Assembly (NCBI GenBank): GCA_030156255.1
Contig: JASGMV010000022.1
Location: forward strand, 1-56,971
Length of the DNA: 56,971 nt
DNA from: Desulfovibrionales bacterium
GTDB lineage: Bacteria; Desulfobacterota; Desulfovibrionia; Desulfovibrionales; Desulfovibrionaceae
Direction: 5' to 3'
The stretch's first letter is position 1; the number at the start of each line of letters is the position of its first letter. This document shows positions 16,269 through 25,406 of the stretch, piece after piece. A model generated the notes under the pieces. That model worked only from the letters and a program-made list of their open reading frames with translations, was not told where the DNA came from and did not search any database. The translations under genes and the position numbers were made by a program.

Positions 16269-17500
16269 GTGCATGCAGGCTGGTTGTTTTTATCCAATTC
16301 AAAGGCGTCGTGCAGGGTGCGCACGGCGAGTTCGGTGTATTTCTCCTCGATGAGGCAGGTGATTTTGATCTCGGAAGTGGCGATCATGAGGATGTTGATG
16401 TTTTCCTCGCGCAGGGCCTGGAAGGCCTTGGCCGCCACGCCGGAGTGGTTTCGCATGCCGACGCCTATGACCGAAACCTTGCACACCTGGGTGTCGTGGT
16501 AGATTTCCTCGGCCCCGATCTCCTCGCGCACCTCCTCCATGATGTGCAGCGTCTTTTGAAGATCGCCGCGGGGCACGGTGAAGGTCATGTCCGTCTGCCC
16601 GTTCTTGCTGGGATTCTGGACGATCATGTCCACCAGGATGCCTTCCTCGGCGAGGGGGGAGAAAATGGCGGCCGAAACGCCGGGCTTGTCCGTCACGTGA
16701 GCCAGCGTTATCCGGGCCTGGTCCTTGTCGTAGGCGATCCCCGACACAAGAGCGTCTTCCATTTCGTTATCCTCCTGGGTGACGATGGTCCCTGGTTTGT
16801 CGCTGAACGTCGAGCGCACGTGGACTTTCACGTTGTACTTCTTGGCGAATTCCACGGAGCGGATTTGGAGCACCTTGGCGCCCATGCTGGCCATTTCCAG
16901 CATCTCGTCATAGGTGATGGTCTCGATTTTACGGGCCTTGGCGTAGACGTTGGGATCGGTGGTGTAAACGCCCTCGACGTCCGTATAGATTTCGCAGACG
17001 TCCGCGCCGATGGCCGCGGCCAGGGCCACGGCCGACGTGTCGGAGCCGCCCCTGCCCAGCGTGGTGATCCGTTCATCGGGGCTCAGGCCCTGAAATCCCG
17101 CGGCGACCAGCACGTCGTACTGCTCCAGCATGGTGCGAAGCGTCTGGCAGTCGATGGACTGGATGCGCGCCCGGCAATATTTGTCATTGGTGCGCATGGG
17201 CATCTGCCAGCCCAGCACGGAGCGGCTTGCGACCCCCTGGTCCTTGAGGATCATCGTGAACAGGGCCGTGGAAACCTGTTCGCCCGTGGACATCAGGGAG
17301 TCCATTTCGGCCGGGTCGGGGCAGTCCGACCACTGGTAGGCGAAACTTATGAGCTTGTTGGTTTCTCCGGCCATGGCCGAGAGCACCACGATCACTTTGC
17401 GGCCGAGGTTGCGGTGACGGATGACTTTTGCGAGCACTTGTTGCATGCAATCGTAGTCTGCTACCGACGTCCCGCCGAATTTCATAACGACAATGTTCAT
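16265..17500 (-). CDS. lysC: Aspartate kinase
   Basis: 411 residues. The kinase domain starts 'VVMKFGGTSVADYDCM' and includes 'TLGRGGSDTSAVALAAA', which contacts substrate. Two C-terminal ACT domains (about 265-410, including 'TLAHVTDKPGVSAAIFSPLA' and 'VIGVGMRNHSGVAAKAFQAL') give feedback control by lysine or threonine in this family. It makes aspartyl phosphate for lysine, methionine and threonine, and the Asp/diaminopimelate route also feeds the cell wall. GGGAG seven bases before the ATG at 17500 fixes the start; the upstream ATG would add MPASAGRRELS. It couples to cimA by an ATGA overlap. Confidence 0.96.
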   Translation of the reverse strand: MNIVVMKFGGTSVADYDCMQQVLAKVIRHRNLGRKVIVVLSAMAGETNKLISFAYQWSDCPDPAEMDSLMSTGEQVSTALFTMILKDQGVASRSVLGWQMPMRTNDKYCRARIQSIDCQTLRTMLEQYDVLVAAGFQGLSPDERITTLGRGGSDTSAVALAAAIGADVCEIYTDVEGVYTTDPNVYAKARKIETITYDEMLEMASMGAKVLQIRSVEFAKKYNVKVHVRSTFSDKPGTIVTQEDNEMEDALVSGIAYDKDQARITLAHVTDKPGVSAAIFSPLAEEGILVDMIVQNPSKNGQTDMTFTVPRGDLQKTLHIMEEVREEIGAEEIYHDTQVCKVSVIGVGMRNHSGVAAKAFQALREENINILMIATSEIKITCLIEEKYTELAVRTLHDAFELDKNNQPACT

Positions 17501-17533
17501 AGAGAGCTCCCGCCGGCCTGCGCTCGCCGGCAA

Positions 17534-18046
17534 TCAGAATCTTTTGAAGCAGCGGTCCAAGGCTTCGAGCAGTTTCCCGGCGAGTTCGGAGGGGCGGGAG
17601 AGTGTGACGGCCAGCGCGCGTCCTGAGCCGTTTCGCTTCAACTCGATCTCGACATGGTCCTCGGGCCAGTGCTGGGCATGGAGATACTGGACCCACTCCA
17701 CAACGGTCAACCGGTTTTCGCACTCCAGGGACTCCAAAAGTTCGTCCTCGGGCGCAGCGTGCTCCAATCGGTACAGATCGAAGTGGGCCATTTCCGGTTG
17801 AGTGGGGTAGTAGTTGACGATGTTGAAGGACGGCGAGCTGACCTCGGCCTCCGCTCCGCCGGGCAAGGCGCTGGCGAGTCCGCGGACGAACGTGGTTTTG
17901 CCCGCCCCCAGCTCGCCCCGCAGCATGATGGCGGGGTAGGGGCCGGTTTCTGGCAGGCGCTCCGCCAACAGGCGGCCGGCCAGCATGGTGGCCTCGCCGT
18001 CTGCAAGCCGGAATTCGCCCCGGATTTTTTGACGGTTGTTCTCCAT
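17534..18046 (-). CDS. tsaE: tRNA t6A biosynthesis ATPase TsaE
   Basis: 170 residues with Walker A 'LRGELGAGKTTFVRGLA' and the downstream family segment 'VSSPSFNIVNYY' followed by 'MAHFDLYRLEH'. TsaE works with TsaB and TsaD to place threonylcarbamoyl on A37 of ANN-decoding tRNAs; tsaB and tsaD are not in this window. The start codon overlaps the stop of the CBS gene (ATGA), which decides it; the open frame continues upstream only as a shadow of that gene. Confidence 0.94.
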   Translation of the reverse strand: MENNRQKIRGEFRLADGEATMLAGRLLAERLPETGPYPAIMLRGELGAGKTTFVRGLASALPGGAEAEVSSPSFNIVNYYPTQPEMAHFDLYRLEHAAPEDELLESLECENRLTVVEWVQYLHAQHWPEDHVEIELKRNGSGRALAVTLSRPSELAGKLLEALDRCFKRF

Positions 18047-18501
18047 CACTCCGGGATGAGGGTCCGCAGGAGGTCTTCCTTGCCCACGACGCCGACGAGT
18101 TCGCCGTTTTGCACCACGGGAAGGGTGTAAAGTTTTCTGTCCACCATGATGTTGGCGATCTCCTCGATCGGCGTCTCCGGCCCCACGGTCACGGCCGGCT
18201 GGCTCATGGCGTCCTCCACCGTGGTGGCGGCGATTTTTTTCATTTCCCGCTCCATTTCGTGCTCCGAACTCAGAGGGATCAGCCCGTCGAGCAGCGTGAA
18301 GAAGGACGGCAGCGCCAGGGTTTTTTGTTGGGCGATGAGATCGCTTTGGCACAGCACGCCCAGCACCTCGCCTTGCTTGTTCAGGACCGGCGCGCCGTTG
18401 ACGCCCCGTTCCAGCAGGATGCGAACGGCTGCGGAGATTTCCATGTCCGGGGCCAGGGTGATGGGGTCGGTGGTCATGATGTCTTTAGCTTTCGGAATCA
18501 T
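18046..18501 (-). CDS. Protein with two CBS domains
   Basis: 151 residues consisting of two CBS motifs ('AKDIMTTDPITLAPDMEIS' at the N terminus and 'VEDAMSQPAVTVGPETPIEE' in the second half). Stand-alone CBS pairs bind adenine nucleotides such as AMP, ATP or S-adenosylmethionine and act as energy sensors for partner proteins. No fused effector domain is present. AAGGAG lies before the ATG. The first 17 bases overlap the end of nnr, and its stop overlaps the start of tsaE. Its partner is unknown; operon mates such as lysC are candidates only by position. Confidence 0.9.
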   Translation of the reverse strand: MIPKAKDIMTTDPITLAPDMEISAAVRILLERGVNGAPVLNKQGEVLGVLCQSDLIAQQKTLALPSFFTLLDGLIPLSSEHEMEREMKKIAATTVEDAMSQPAVTVGPETPIEEIANIMVDRKLYTLPVVQNGELVGVVGKEDLLRTLIPE

Positions 18502-20062
18502 AGAAATTCTCCTTGAGCGCGAAAGGAAGTTGGGATGCGATTTCGCTGGCCAGGTTGCCTCGGCCCGGATAGTCGTCGGACAGCAGGCGCCCGGCCAGAC
18601 CGTGCCAGTACACGCCGGCCAGCGCCGCCGAAAGGGGCGTCAGGCCGCGGGCCATGAGGCTGGCGATCACTCCGGAGAGCACGTCGCCGGAGCCGCCTAC
18701 GGACAGGTTGGGTTCGCTGAAAGGCGAAATGAACAGCGCGCCGTCCGGAGCGGCCGTGACGGTTCCCGCGCCTTTGAGGACGATCACCAGCCCGTGTTTT
18801 TCGGCCATGGACTTCGCCGCCTCCAGGCGGCGCGAGCGGATGGTTTGCGTATCGACTCCCAGCAGCCGGGCCATCTCCCCGGGATGCGGCGTCAAAACGG
18901 TTTTGGGCGGAAGCTTGGCGAGCAACTCCGGACGCTCGGCGAGCCAGTAGAGGGCGTCGGCGTCCAGCAACAGATTTTTGAATAGCCCCTGGGACGCCAG
19001 GTCCGCCATGGCCGCCACGAAGTCGCCGCAGGATTTGTTCCGGCCCAGGCCGGGCCCTACGGCCACGGCGTCGAAACGTTCGGCCTGGGAGGCGATTTCC
19101 TGCGCGGCCTGGGCGGTCAGCCGCTCGCCCGAGCCCACGGGCAAGGTCATCAGGTCCGGCAATCCGGTTTTGACCAGAGGCTCCAAAGCCCGGGGGCAGG
19201 CCGCGGTGACCAGCCCCGCGCCGGCGCGCAGCGCGCCCAGGCCCGCCAACTGCACGGCGCCGGTCAGTCCGGTGGAGCCTCCCACAGCCAGAACCCGGCC
19301 GGCCGCGCCTTTGTGCATGTCCGGCGCCGGCTCGGGGATAAGCTGCAGGACGTCACGCGTCATGAGGGCGTGGGAGGCGGGATGGGCCTGCTTGACCTGG
19401 GTCGGTACACCGATGGGCGCCACGTGCAGCTTTCCGGTGTAGCGGCGGGCCGATGGCATGGCCAGCCCGAGCTTGACCGCCTCGAAGGTTACGGTGGCGT
19501 CGGCCTCCACCGCCTCGGGCCGCGGCTCTCCCGAGAGTCCGGACAACCCCGAGGGGATGTCCAAAGCCAAAACAAAGGCGTTTTTTCCCACCCGGTTGAC
19601 CAACTGGACCATTTCCAGGGCGTCCGGCCGCAAGGTCTTGCTGAAGCCCGTGCCGAGCAGGCCGTCCACGAGGATGTCGGGCGGCTCTTCCCGGGACATG
19701 CGCCGGCGCAGGGCCTCGGCGTTTGGGACCAGAAAAAACTGCACGCCGAGCTTGGCGGCCAGATTCAGGTGGTAGCCCGATTCGCGTTTATAGTGGCGGC
19801 GGGGTTTGGTGTGGAACACCAGAACCCGGCAGCCGGCGTCCAGGAGATGCCGGGAGAGGCAGAAGGCGTCGCCTCCGTTGTTGCCGCCTCCGGCCAATAG
19901 ATGGATCACGGCGCCGCGCAGCGGGCCGACGCTGTCGGACAGAACCTGAAAGGCGGCCCTGGAGGCGTTCTCCATGAGTATCTCGCCGCGGACGCCCACG
20001 CTGTTGATGCTGGCTGCGTCCCAGGCCGACATTTCCTGGGGAGTTGGCAAGGGCTCGAACAT
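18485..20062 (-). CDS. nnr: Bifunctional NAD(P)H-hydrate epimerase/dehydratase
   Basis: 525 residues, a fusion of the YjeF-N epimerase (about 1-215, with 'HLLAGGGNNGGDAFCLSRHL' and 'DGLLGTGFSKTL') and the NnrD dehydratase (about 230-525, with 'VLTPHPGEMARLLG' and 'SVGGSGDVLSGVIASLMARG'). Together they repair the damaged cofactors NADHX and NADPHX by epimerisation and ADP- or ATP-dependent dehydration. The ATG at 20062 is preceded by GAGGAGG at six bases, which rejects the longer reading from an upstream TTG. It sits 66 bases after acpS in the pdxJ operon. Confidence 0.95.
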   Translation of the reverse strand: MFEPLPTPQEMSAWDAASINSVGVRGEILMENASRAAFQVLSDSVGPLRGAVIHLLAGGGNNGGDAFCLSRHLLDAGCRVLVFHTKPRRHYKRESGYHLNLAAKLGVQFFLVPNAEALRRRMSREEPPDILVDGLLGTGFSKTLRPDALEMVQLVNRVGKNAFVLALDIPSGLSGLSGEPRPEAVEADATVTFEAVKLGLAMPSARRYTGKLHVAPIGVPTQVKQAHPASHALMTRDVLQLIPEPAPDMHKGAAGRVLAVGGSTGLTGAVQLAGLGALRAGAGLVTAACPRALEPLVKTGLPDLMTLPVGSGERLTAQAAQEIASQAERFDAVAVGPGLGRNKSCGDFVAAMADLASQGLFKNLLLDADALYWLAERPELLAKLPPKTVLTPHPGEMARLLGVDTQTIRSRRLEAAKSMAEKHGLVIVLKGAGTVTAAPDGALFISPFSEPNLSVGGSGDVLSGVIASLMARGLTPLSAALAGVYWHGLAGRLLSDDYPGRGNLASEIASQLPFALKENFYDSES

Positions 20063-20128
20063 GCATAGCCTCCTCAAGGGTTACTCCGTCAAATAAGCCT
20101 GCATCGCCGGGCCGTCCAGCTTCTTGAC

Positions 20129-20503
20129 TTAGCCTTCAAGGACCACGACGGCCTGGGCGACGTCGCGGCCGTGCGTCAGGCTGATGTGCGCGGCGCGGAC
20201 CTTGAGGGCCTTGGCGCGCTCAAGGGCCGGTCCCAGAAATTCGAGGCAGGGTTGGCCCGACTCCATCCGGTCGATCTCCAGCGTCAACAGCGTCACTCCG
20301 TTGCTGAATCCGACGCCCAGGGCCTTGGAGGCGGCCTCCTTTCCGGCGAACCTGGCGGCGAGAAACGGGACCGGATTGCGGGACGGCATGATCTCCATTT
20401 CCCGCGGCGTGAGGATCTTGCGCACGAAGCGGTCCCCGTAGCGGCGCAAGAGCGCCTCGATGCGGTCCAGTTCGGTGACGTCCGAGCCAAGCCCCACGAT
20501 CAA
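20129..20503 (-). CDS. acpS: Holo-[acyl-carrier-protein] synthase
   Basis: 124 residues, the standard AcpS size. It moves 4'-phosphopantetheine from CoA to apo-acyl carrier protein, switching on fatty acid synthesis. Visible signatures are the N-terminal 'MIVGLGSDVTELDRIEALL', whose aspartate binds magnesium, 'FAGKEAASKALGVG' with the catalytic glutamate, and 'HISLTHGRDVAQAVVVLE' at the end. The start is TTG at 20503, which gives the classic MIVGLG opening; a GTG two codons later is the alternative. It begins nine bases after pdxJ, the usual pdxJ-acpS pair of proteobacteria. Confidence 0.95.
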   Translation of the reverse strand: MIVGLGSDVTELDRIEALLRRYGDRFVRKILTPREMEIMPSRNPVPFLAARFAGKEAASKALGVGFSNGVTLLTLEIDRMESGQPCLEFLGPALERAKALKVRAAHISLTHGRDVAQAVVVLEG

Positions 20504-20512
20504 CGCCGCCCC

Positions 20513-21238
20513 CTATTCGGCGAAACGCCGGATGGTTTCGACCATGTCGCGCACGGCGCGCTCCAGCCCCACCATGACCGCCCGGCTGATGATGCTGTGT
20601 CCGATGGAGTACTGGGATACGCCCGGAACCTTGGCGAAGGCCAGAATGTTGGTGTAGTTGAGGCCGTGGCCCAGATTGACCTTGAGCCCGTTTTCCCGGG
20701 CGAAGAGGAGGGCGTCCAGGAGCCGGGCCAGCTCGGTCTGCCGCTCCACGACGTGCTTGGCGTTGGCGTAGGCGCCGGTGTGCAGCTCCACGTAGTCGGC
20801 GCCCGTGGCCCGGGCCGCCTCCACCTGGGCGCGGTCGGGGTCGATGAACAGGCTGGAGAGAATCCCCGCTTCGGCGAAGGGATGGAGGAAGTCGGCCAGC
20901 TCTTTTTCCCTGCCGGCGACTTTGAGCCCCCCCTCCGTGGTCAGTTCCTGGCGCTTTTCGGGCACCAGGCAAATGGTTCCGGGGTTGTTTTTGAGGGCGA
21001 TGGCCTGCATCTCCTTGGTGGCGGCCATTTCCAGATGCACCTCCGTCTTGGCGCACTCGGCCAGCAACTCCACGTCCCGGTCTTGGATGTGGCGCCGGTC
21101 TTCGCGTAAATGTACAATGATGGCGGAGGCCCCGGACATTTCGCAAAGGGCCGCAGCGGCCAGAGGGCACGGCTCGACGCCGAGGCGCGCCTGGCGCAGT
21201 GTGGCGACGTGATCGATATTGACGGCTAAAGTGGGCAT
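20513..21238 (-). CDS. pdxJ: Pyridoxine 5'-phosphate synthase
   Basis: 241 residues. PdxJ closes the pyridine ring from 1-deoxyxylulose 5-phosphate and 3-amino-2-oxopropyl phosphate in the DXP-dependent vitamin B6 pathway. The TIM-barrel protein starts '[17 protein letters not shown]' and carries '[16 protein letters not shown]', '[14 protein letters not shown]' and '[11 protein letters not shown]', all family hallmarks. GAGGGG precedes the ATG. It is the first gene of the minus-strand operon running to the MBL-fold gene at 13790 and is divergent from ugd. Confidence 0.97.
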   Translation of the reverse strand: MPTLAVNIDHVATLRQARLGVEPCPLAAAALCEMSGASAIIVHLREDRRHIQDRDVELLAECAKTEVHLEMAATKEMQAIALKNNPGTICLVPEKRQELTTEGGLKVAGREKELADFLHPFAEAGILSSLFIDPDRAQVEAARATGADYVELHTGAYANAKHVVERQTELARLLDALLFARENGLKVNLGHGLNYTNILAFAKVPGVSQYSIGHSIISRAVMVGLERAVRDMVETIRRFAE

Positions 21239-21430
21239 GATGTCTTCCCCTCGTGATTGTCGTATCTGTCATGCATGCAGCATATTCCAAAACTATCTAT
21301 GTAAGGTTTCTCGCCTGTGAAATCAAGCCGGGCTCAGGCCTTCCGAGCCGGTTGACACCGCCGCGAAGCTGTGTCTACCCATGCCTACCTGGGCCATTGC
21401 CCGCCAACTCAGATTATACGGACGGAACAT

Positions 21431-22777
21431 ATGAATATTTGTATTGTTGGAACGGGATATGTCGGACTCGTCACCGCCGCCTGCTTCGCCGAAATGGGCA
21501 ACGATGTCTGCTGCGTGGATGTGAACGAGCGCGTGGTGGAAACGCTGCGGCGCGGAGCAATCCATATTTATGAGCCGGGACTCAAGGAGTTGGTGGAGGA
21601 AAACACCAGTCAGGGCAGATTGACCTTCACCACGGATTTGAAAGAGGGGCTCGCCGGCGCGCTGTTTGTCTTTATCACCGTGGGCACGCCGTGCGACGAT
21701 AAGGGTGGCTGCGATTTGAGCTACGTGGAGCAGGTTGCGTCGGAAATCGGTCGGACCATGGAGGACTATAAGATCGTGGTCGACAAATCCACGGTTCCCG
21801 TTGGCACGGCCGACCGCGTGAAGGAGATCATTCTTCGGGAGCTTCAGGCTCGCAGCCGCTCCATCGAATTCGACGTGGTCTCCAATCCCGAATTTCTCAA
21901 GGAGGGCGATGCGGTCAACGACTTCATGAAGCCGGATCGTGTCATCGTGGGCGCGGACAACGTGCGCGTGGCCGAGTTGTTCAAGGTGCTGTACGCTCCC
22001 TTCGCCCGTTCCCGCGAGAAGATGATGATCATGGGCGTGAAGAGCGCGGAGATGACCAAATACGCGGCCAACTGCATGTTGGCGACCAAGATTTCCTTCA
22101 TCAACGAAGTGGCCAACATCTGTGAACGGGTGGGCGCGGACGTGCGCGAGGTGCGCCTTGGCATCGGCTCGGACCATCGCATCGGCTACAATTTCATCTA
22201 TCCGGGCATGGGCTACGGCGGATCGTGTTTCCCCAAGGACGTCAAGGCGCTGATCGCCACGTCGCGTCAGCACGGCTACGAGCCGCAGCTCGTCTCGGCC
22301 GTGGATATGGTGAACACCGACCAAAAGCAGGTCCTGCCGGGCAAGATCGTCTCGTATTTCGAGTCCCGAGGCGGAATCGAAGGCCGAACGCTCGCCTTGT
22401 GGGGGTTGTCCTTTAAATCGAACACCGACGACATGCGCGAGGCGCCGTCAGTGGCCATCATTCGGGCTTTGACCGCCGCGGGAGCGCGCGTGCAGGCTTA
22501 CGATCCTGTGGCCATGGACCGCGCGCGGGAGTTGTTCAAAGAGGAAGCGTTGTTCTCGCTGGCCGAAAGCCAATACGCCGCCCTGGAGGGCGCCGACGCT
22601 TTGGCCGTGGGCACGGAATGGAACCAGTTCCGCAACCCGGATTTCAACAAGATCAAGGAAACGCTATCCGAGCCCGTGATCTTCGACGGCCGCAATTTGT
22701 ACGCCCCGTCGCTGATGGAAAGCCTGGGTTTCCGCTACTTCTGCATCGGCAGCGCCGCCGTGGGCGGAGCGCAGTAG
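21431..22777 (+). CDS. ugd: UDP-glucose 6-dehydrogenase
   Basis: 448 residues. It oxidises UDP-glucose twice with NAD+ to UDP-glucuronate, a precursor of envelope polysaccharides and aminoarabinose. The dinucleotide site is '[20 protein letters not shown]' at the N terminus; '[14 protein letters not shown]' and the catalytic cysteine in '[16 protein letters not shown]' follow. The C-terminal UDP-binding domain includes '[20 protein letters not shown]'. I chose the ATG at 21431 because it opens directly on the Rossmann strand; the upstream ATG would add 20 residues unlike the family. No sugar operon surrounds it. UDP-GalA or pentose pathways elsewhere would use its product. Confidence 0.95.
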   Translation: MNICIVGTGYVGLVTAACFAEMGNDVCCVDVNERVVETLRRGAIHIYEPGLKELVEENTSQGRLTFTTDLKEGLAGALFVFITVGTPCDDKGGCDLSYVEQVASEIGRTMEDYKIVVDKSTVPVGTADRVKEIILRELQARSRSIEFDVVSNPEFLKEGDAVNDFMKPDRVIVGADNVRVAELFKVLYAPFARSREKMMIMGVKSAEMTKYAANCMLATKISFINEVANICERVGADVREVRLGIGSDHRIGYNFIYPGMGYGGSCFPKDVKALIATSRQHGYEPQLVSAVDMVNTDQKQVLPGKIVSYFESRGGIEGRTLALWGLSFKSNTDDMREAPSVAIIRALTAAGARVQAYDPVAMDRARELFKEEALFSLAESQYAALEGADALAVGTEWNQFRNPDFNKIKETLSEPVIFDGRNLYAPSLMESLGFRYFCIGSAAVGGAQ

Positions 22778-22797
22778 CCTGTCATTCTAATTGCAAC

Positions 22798-22838
22798 GCA
22801 GCCGGCGAAGGCCAAAAGTTCCGGCTTTCGCCGGCTGC
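22798..22838 (+). terminator. Hairpin after ugd, probable terminator
   Basis: A perfect 12-base inverted repeat GCAGCCGGCGAA / TTCGCCGGCTGC with a 17-base loop starts 20 bases after the ugd stop. It lacks a strong T tract ('GGTCGTGTCTC' follows), so termination may be weak or Rho-assisted. Confidence 0.55.
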
Positions 22839-23281
22839 GGTCGTGTCTCTCCGCAGAACGGTCCTTCCTTTTCTCCGTTGGCCGGAGGAGAATTCTGTAC
22901 TTCAGCCTGAATCCTGCGTTTTTCAAGGCGACTTTTGGCCCCAGCGCCTCTTGAACAGGAGGAGCGCGCTGTGCGCTTGCGTTTTCTCCGCATTGGTCCC
23001 TCCGAGTCGTTTAATTTCCAACGTTCAAGCGCCCTGTAAGGATTTGCTCGCAACTCCTTGCGCCAATGCTTGCAGACGGGCTGCACCGCCGTCAGGCAAG
23101 CATTCCAAGCGGAATTCGCTCTAGGAACCGTTCCTTTTTGGAATGGATTCCATGGGCTCTCCTTTCCGCCTCCTCGGCCTACGCCATCCGATTTTTTTAA
23201 ATTATTAAACATGATACTATGTTATTTGAAATATTCAAGCAAGCGCTTGACAGAATTTTTGGGATGTGTGAAATCAGTTGC
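22839..23281 (+). other. Intergenic stretch with repeat copy, no gene seen
   Basis: A 443-base gap between the ugd hairpin and the TetR gene. Its left half is GC-rich; from about 23190 it turns AT-rich with T and A runs that suit a promoter region. It contains one copy of the repeat described at 23029-23060. Open frames on either strand (for example minus 22787-23212) lack ribosome sites and read as arginine/proline-rich shadow protein, so I call none. Confidence 0.6.
23029..23060. repeat. Dispersed repeat, copy A
   Basis: The segment 'CTGTAAGGATTTGCTCGCAA' and its flanks can fold as AAGGA...TCCTT around an inner TTGC/GCAA hairpin. Related copies lie at 28614-28647 and 45051-45086. Copies A and B share an exact CTGTAAGGATTTGC and bracket the TetR-RND region. 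Confidence 0.5.
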
Positions 23282-23947
23282 ATGAAAGAAAAGACCCGTC
23301 CCCAGACGAGAAGCAACACCCGCCTCGCCCTGATTCGGGTTGCGACGAAGCTTTTCGCTCAAAGTGGATTCAAGAGCACGAGCATCCGCGAAATATGCGC
23401 CGCGGCGAAGGTCAACAACGCCGCCATCAGTTATCATTTTGGGAGCAAGATGGGCTTGTATAAAGCCGTTGTCGCCGTTGGAATCGATAGGGCGAAGGAG
23501 CTTTACCCCGATCCGGTCCGAGAAGAAGGCGAGTCGCCTGAGGATCTTCTGCGCCGCCAGGTTGAGACGCTCCTGCTGCGCATGAAAGTATCGGCAAGCC
23601 ATAAATGGTACTTGGAGCTACTGCAGCACGAGATATTAGTGCCTGCAACGGAACTCAAACGAATGGTCGATGAACACTACATTTCACCGATCATCAGCAT
23701 GTTGACGGAGACATTTCGCCTGATCAAGGAAGACGCCGACGACGCGTTGATAATTTTATGTATTACATATCTTTTTGATATTATGTTTTTCCATGGATTG
23801 TCCATGGCAAGGTGGTGTGGAGCTGATTCTTTCTTGCTGAACAAATTTTCAAAGATTGGAATTGAGGAAAGTGCAAGGCAAATAGTTGCATTCGTGATTG
23901 CAGGATTCAAAAATAGCGCTATTGATCAGCTTATGATTTCAAAATAA
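23282..23947 (+). CDS. TetR family regulator, probable repressor of the adjacent RND pump
   Basis: 221 residues. The helix-turn-helix is 'SIREICAAAKVNNAAISYHF' (about 36-55) followed by 'GSKMGLYKAVV', as in CecR/YbiH-type TetR proteins. The C-terminal helical domain should bind an inducing compound. The start is uncertain: ATGs at 23219, 23264 and 23282 are in frame and none has a clear ribosome site. I use 23282 because the conserved part begins there. It lies 229 bases upstream of acrA-like and acrB-like genes on the same strand, the classic pump-repressor arrangement. Codon use is less GC-rich than in the neighbours, a possible sign of transfer. Confidence 0.88.
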   Translation: MKEKTRPQTRSNTRLALIRVATKLFAQSGFKSTSIREICAAAKVNNAAISYHFGSKMGLYKAVVAVGIDRAKELYPDPVREEGESPEDLLRRQVETLLLRMKVSASHKWYLELLQHEILVPATELKRMVDEHYISPIISMLTETFRLIKEDADDALIILCITYLFDIMFFHGLSMARWCGADSFLLNKFSKIGIEESARQIVAFVIAGFKNSAIDQLMISK

Positions 23948-24041
23948 ATGCATTAATTATGCGTTAAATTTTGTACACATCGTATTTTACGTAGAAATAT
24001 GTTTTGTTTGAGTGAAAAATGAGAAATTTTCAAATGTTTTT

Positions 24042-24055
24042 TTCTTGCAAGAAAG
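24042..24055. promoter_or_regulatory. Candidate TetR operator, 14-base perfect palindrome
   Basis: TTTCTTGCAAGAAA is a perfect dyad in the AT-rich 229-base gap between the regulator and the pump genes, about 120 bases before the acrA-like start. Size and position fit a TetR operator. No clear -10/-35 pair overlaps it. Confidence 0.45.
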
Positions 24056-24176
24056 TGTTCACGGGTAGGAACCTCAGGCTCTTCCTTGCGTGTATTCAGA
24101 CTTACGACGCCATATCTCCCGACCATACTTTTTTTCGTTCTTGAAATAAGTCCAATGATCATCTGAAGGTCTACCT

Positions 24177-25406
24177 ATGCAAGTAACTTTTCATTTAAAT
24201 TGTGCGATGGGGCGAGGCGTGATTTTGACGCTTCTTTTGGTTATGGCTGGAGGCGCCGGCTGTAACAATAATAAAGCGCAACAGGCGGCGCCCTCTGCTC
24301 ACGAAGTATCCTTTGTGACGATGGCGCCCCGGAGCGTTGAGCTGACTACGAAGTTGTCGGGGCGGACTTCGGCGTTTCGAGTCGCTGAAATTCGACCTCG
24401 TGTGAGCGGTTTGATCCTGAGGCGCGTTTTCATCGAAGGCTCCGACGTTCAGGCTGAACAGGTTTTGTATCAGATCGACCCCGCGCCTTTTCAGGCGGAG
24501 CTTGAGAACGCAATGGCAGCGTTGGCCCGAACAGAGGCCCAACTTCCGGCGATCCGCGCAAGAGCCGAACGCTATCAGAAGTTGTTGAAAGTCGGCGCCT
24601 TGAGCCAGCAGGATTTTGACGACGCGGACTCCGAGTCGAAGCGACTCCAGTCCGAGATCACGGCGTTGCGGGCGGAGGTGAAATTGGCCCGCATCAATCT
24701 GGGGTACACCAAGGTCACCGCGCCCATCTCCGGGCGCATCGGCAGATCCGCCGTGACGGACGGCGCCATTGTCACTGCCTACCAAGCGACCCCCCTCGCC
24801 ACCATCCAGCAATTGGACCCCATTTATGTGGATGTGCCCCGATCCACCGTGGAGTTGCTGGACTTGAAGCGCCGTTGGAAGGAAGGGTTCCTCAATCCAC
24901 AGGAAAAAGACAGGGATAAGGTCGACCTCATCCAGGAGGACGGCTCTCCGTATCCTTTGGCCGGCAAGCTGCAATTCCGGGATGTTACGGTGGATCCCAC
25001 GACGGGCTCGGTTCTTCTGCGCTTGATATTCCCCAATCCGGAGGGAGAGTTGCTTCCTGGGATGTTCGTCACTGCGGTGATCAAGGAAGGCGTCAACGAG
25101 CAGGCTCTGTTACTTCCGCAGCAAGGGGTTTCCCGCGACACCAAGGGCAATCCCTACGCCCTGATCGTCGACAAGGAGAACAAGGTCGGCTATCGCCCGC
25201 TCACTCTGGACAGAGCCGTCGGCGATCAGTGGCTCGTCTCGTCTGGACTGAAATCGGGAGATCGCGTGATCGTCGAAGGGTTGCAGATGCTGCGGCCGGG
25301 CATGGAAGTAAAGGCGACGCCTTATAGGCCGACGGACGGCGCCGCCAAGCAAACAACCGGTAACAGCAGCGGACAGTCTTCCGAGGGTCCTGCGGGAGGA
25401 CGGTAA
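24177..25406 (+). CDS. RND efflux periplasmic adaptor lipoprotein (AcrA-like)
   Basis: 409 residues. A signal peptide ends in lipobox 'MAGGAGC' with Cys29 as the lipidated residue, so the protein is anchored in the membrane facing the periplasm. The order is beta-barrel and lipoyl halves ('EIRPRVSGLILRRVFIEGSD' near 65 and 'YTKVTAPISGRIGRSAVTDG' near 185) around a coiled-coil hairpin (about 105-175), then the membrane-proximal domain ('NPEGELLPGMFVTAVI'). These are the MexA/AcrA hallmarks. It links the inner-membrane pump to an outer-membrane channel. GAAGG lies before the ATG; an internal ATG at codon 11 could also serve. Its stop overlaps the pump start (TAATG). Confidence 0.94.
   Translation: MQVTFHLNCAMGRGVILTLLLVMAGGAGCNNNKAQQAAPSAHEVSFVTMAPRSVELTTKLSGRTSAFRVAEIRPRVSGLILRRVFIEGSDVQAEQVLYQIDPAPFQAELENAMAALARTEAQLPAIRARAERYQKLLKVGALSQQDFDDADSESKRLQSEITALRAEVKLARINLGYTKVTAPISGRIGRSAVTDGAIVTAYQATPLATIQQLDPIYVDVPRSTVELLDLKRRWKEGFLNPQEKDRDKVDLIQEDGSPYPLAGKLQFRDVTVDPTTGSVLLRLIFPNPEGELLPGMFVTAVIKEGVNEQALLLPQQGVSRDTKGNPYALIVDKENKVGYRPLTLDRAVGDQWLVSSGLKSGDRVIVEGLQMLRPGMEVKATPYRPTDGAAKQTTGNSSGQSSEGPAGGR

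Noticed and set aside
21331-21357. GGCTC/GAGCC hairpin followed by TTGACA before ugd as a regulated promoter
   Set aside because: The -35 is perfect but no acceptable -10 stands at 16-18 bases, so I did not list it.
22787-23212. 141-codon minus-strand frame in the gap after ugd
   Set aside because: Arginine/proline-rich composition, no ribosome site, and it overlaps the ugd hairpin and repeat copy A.
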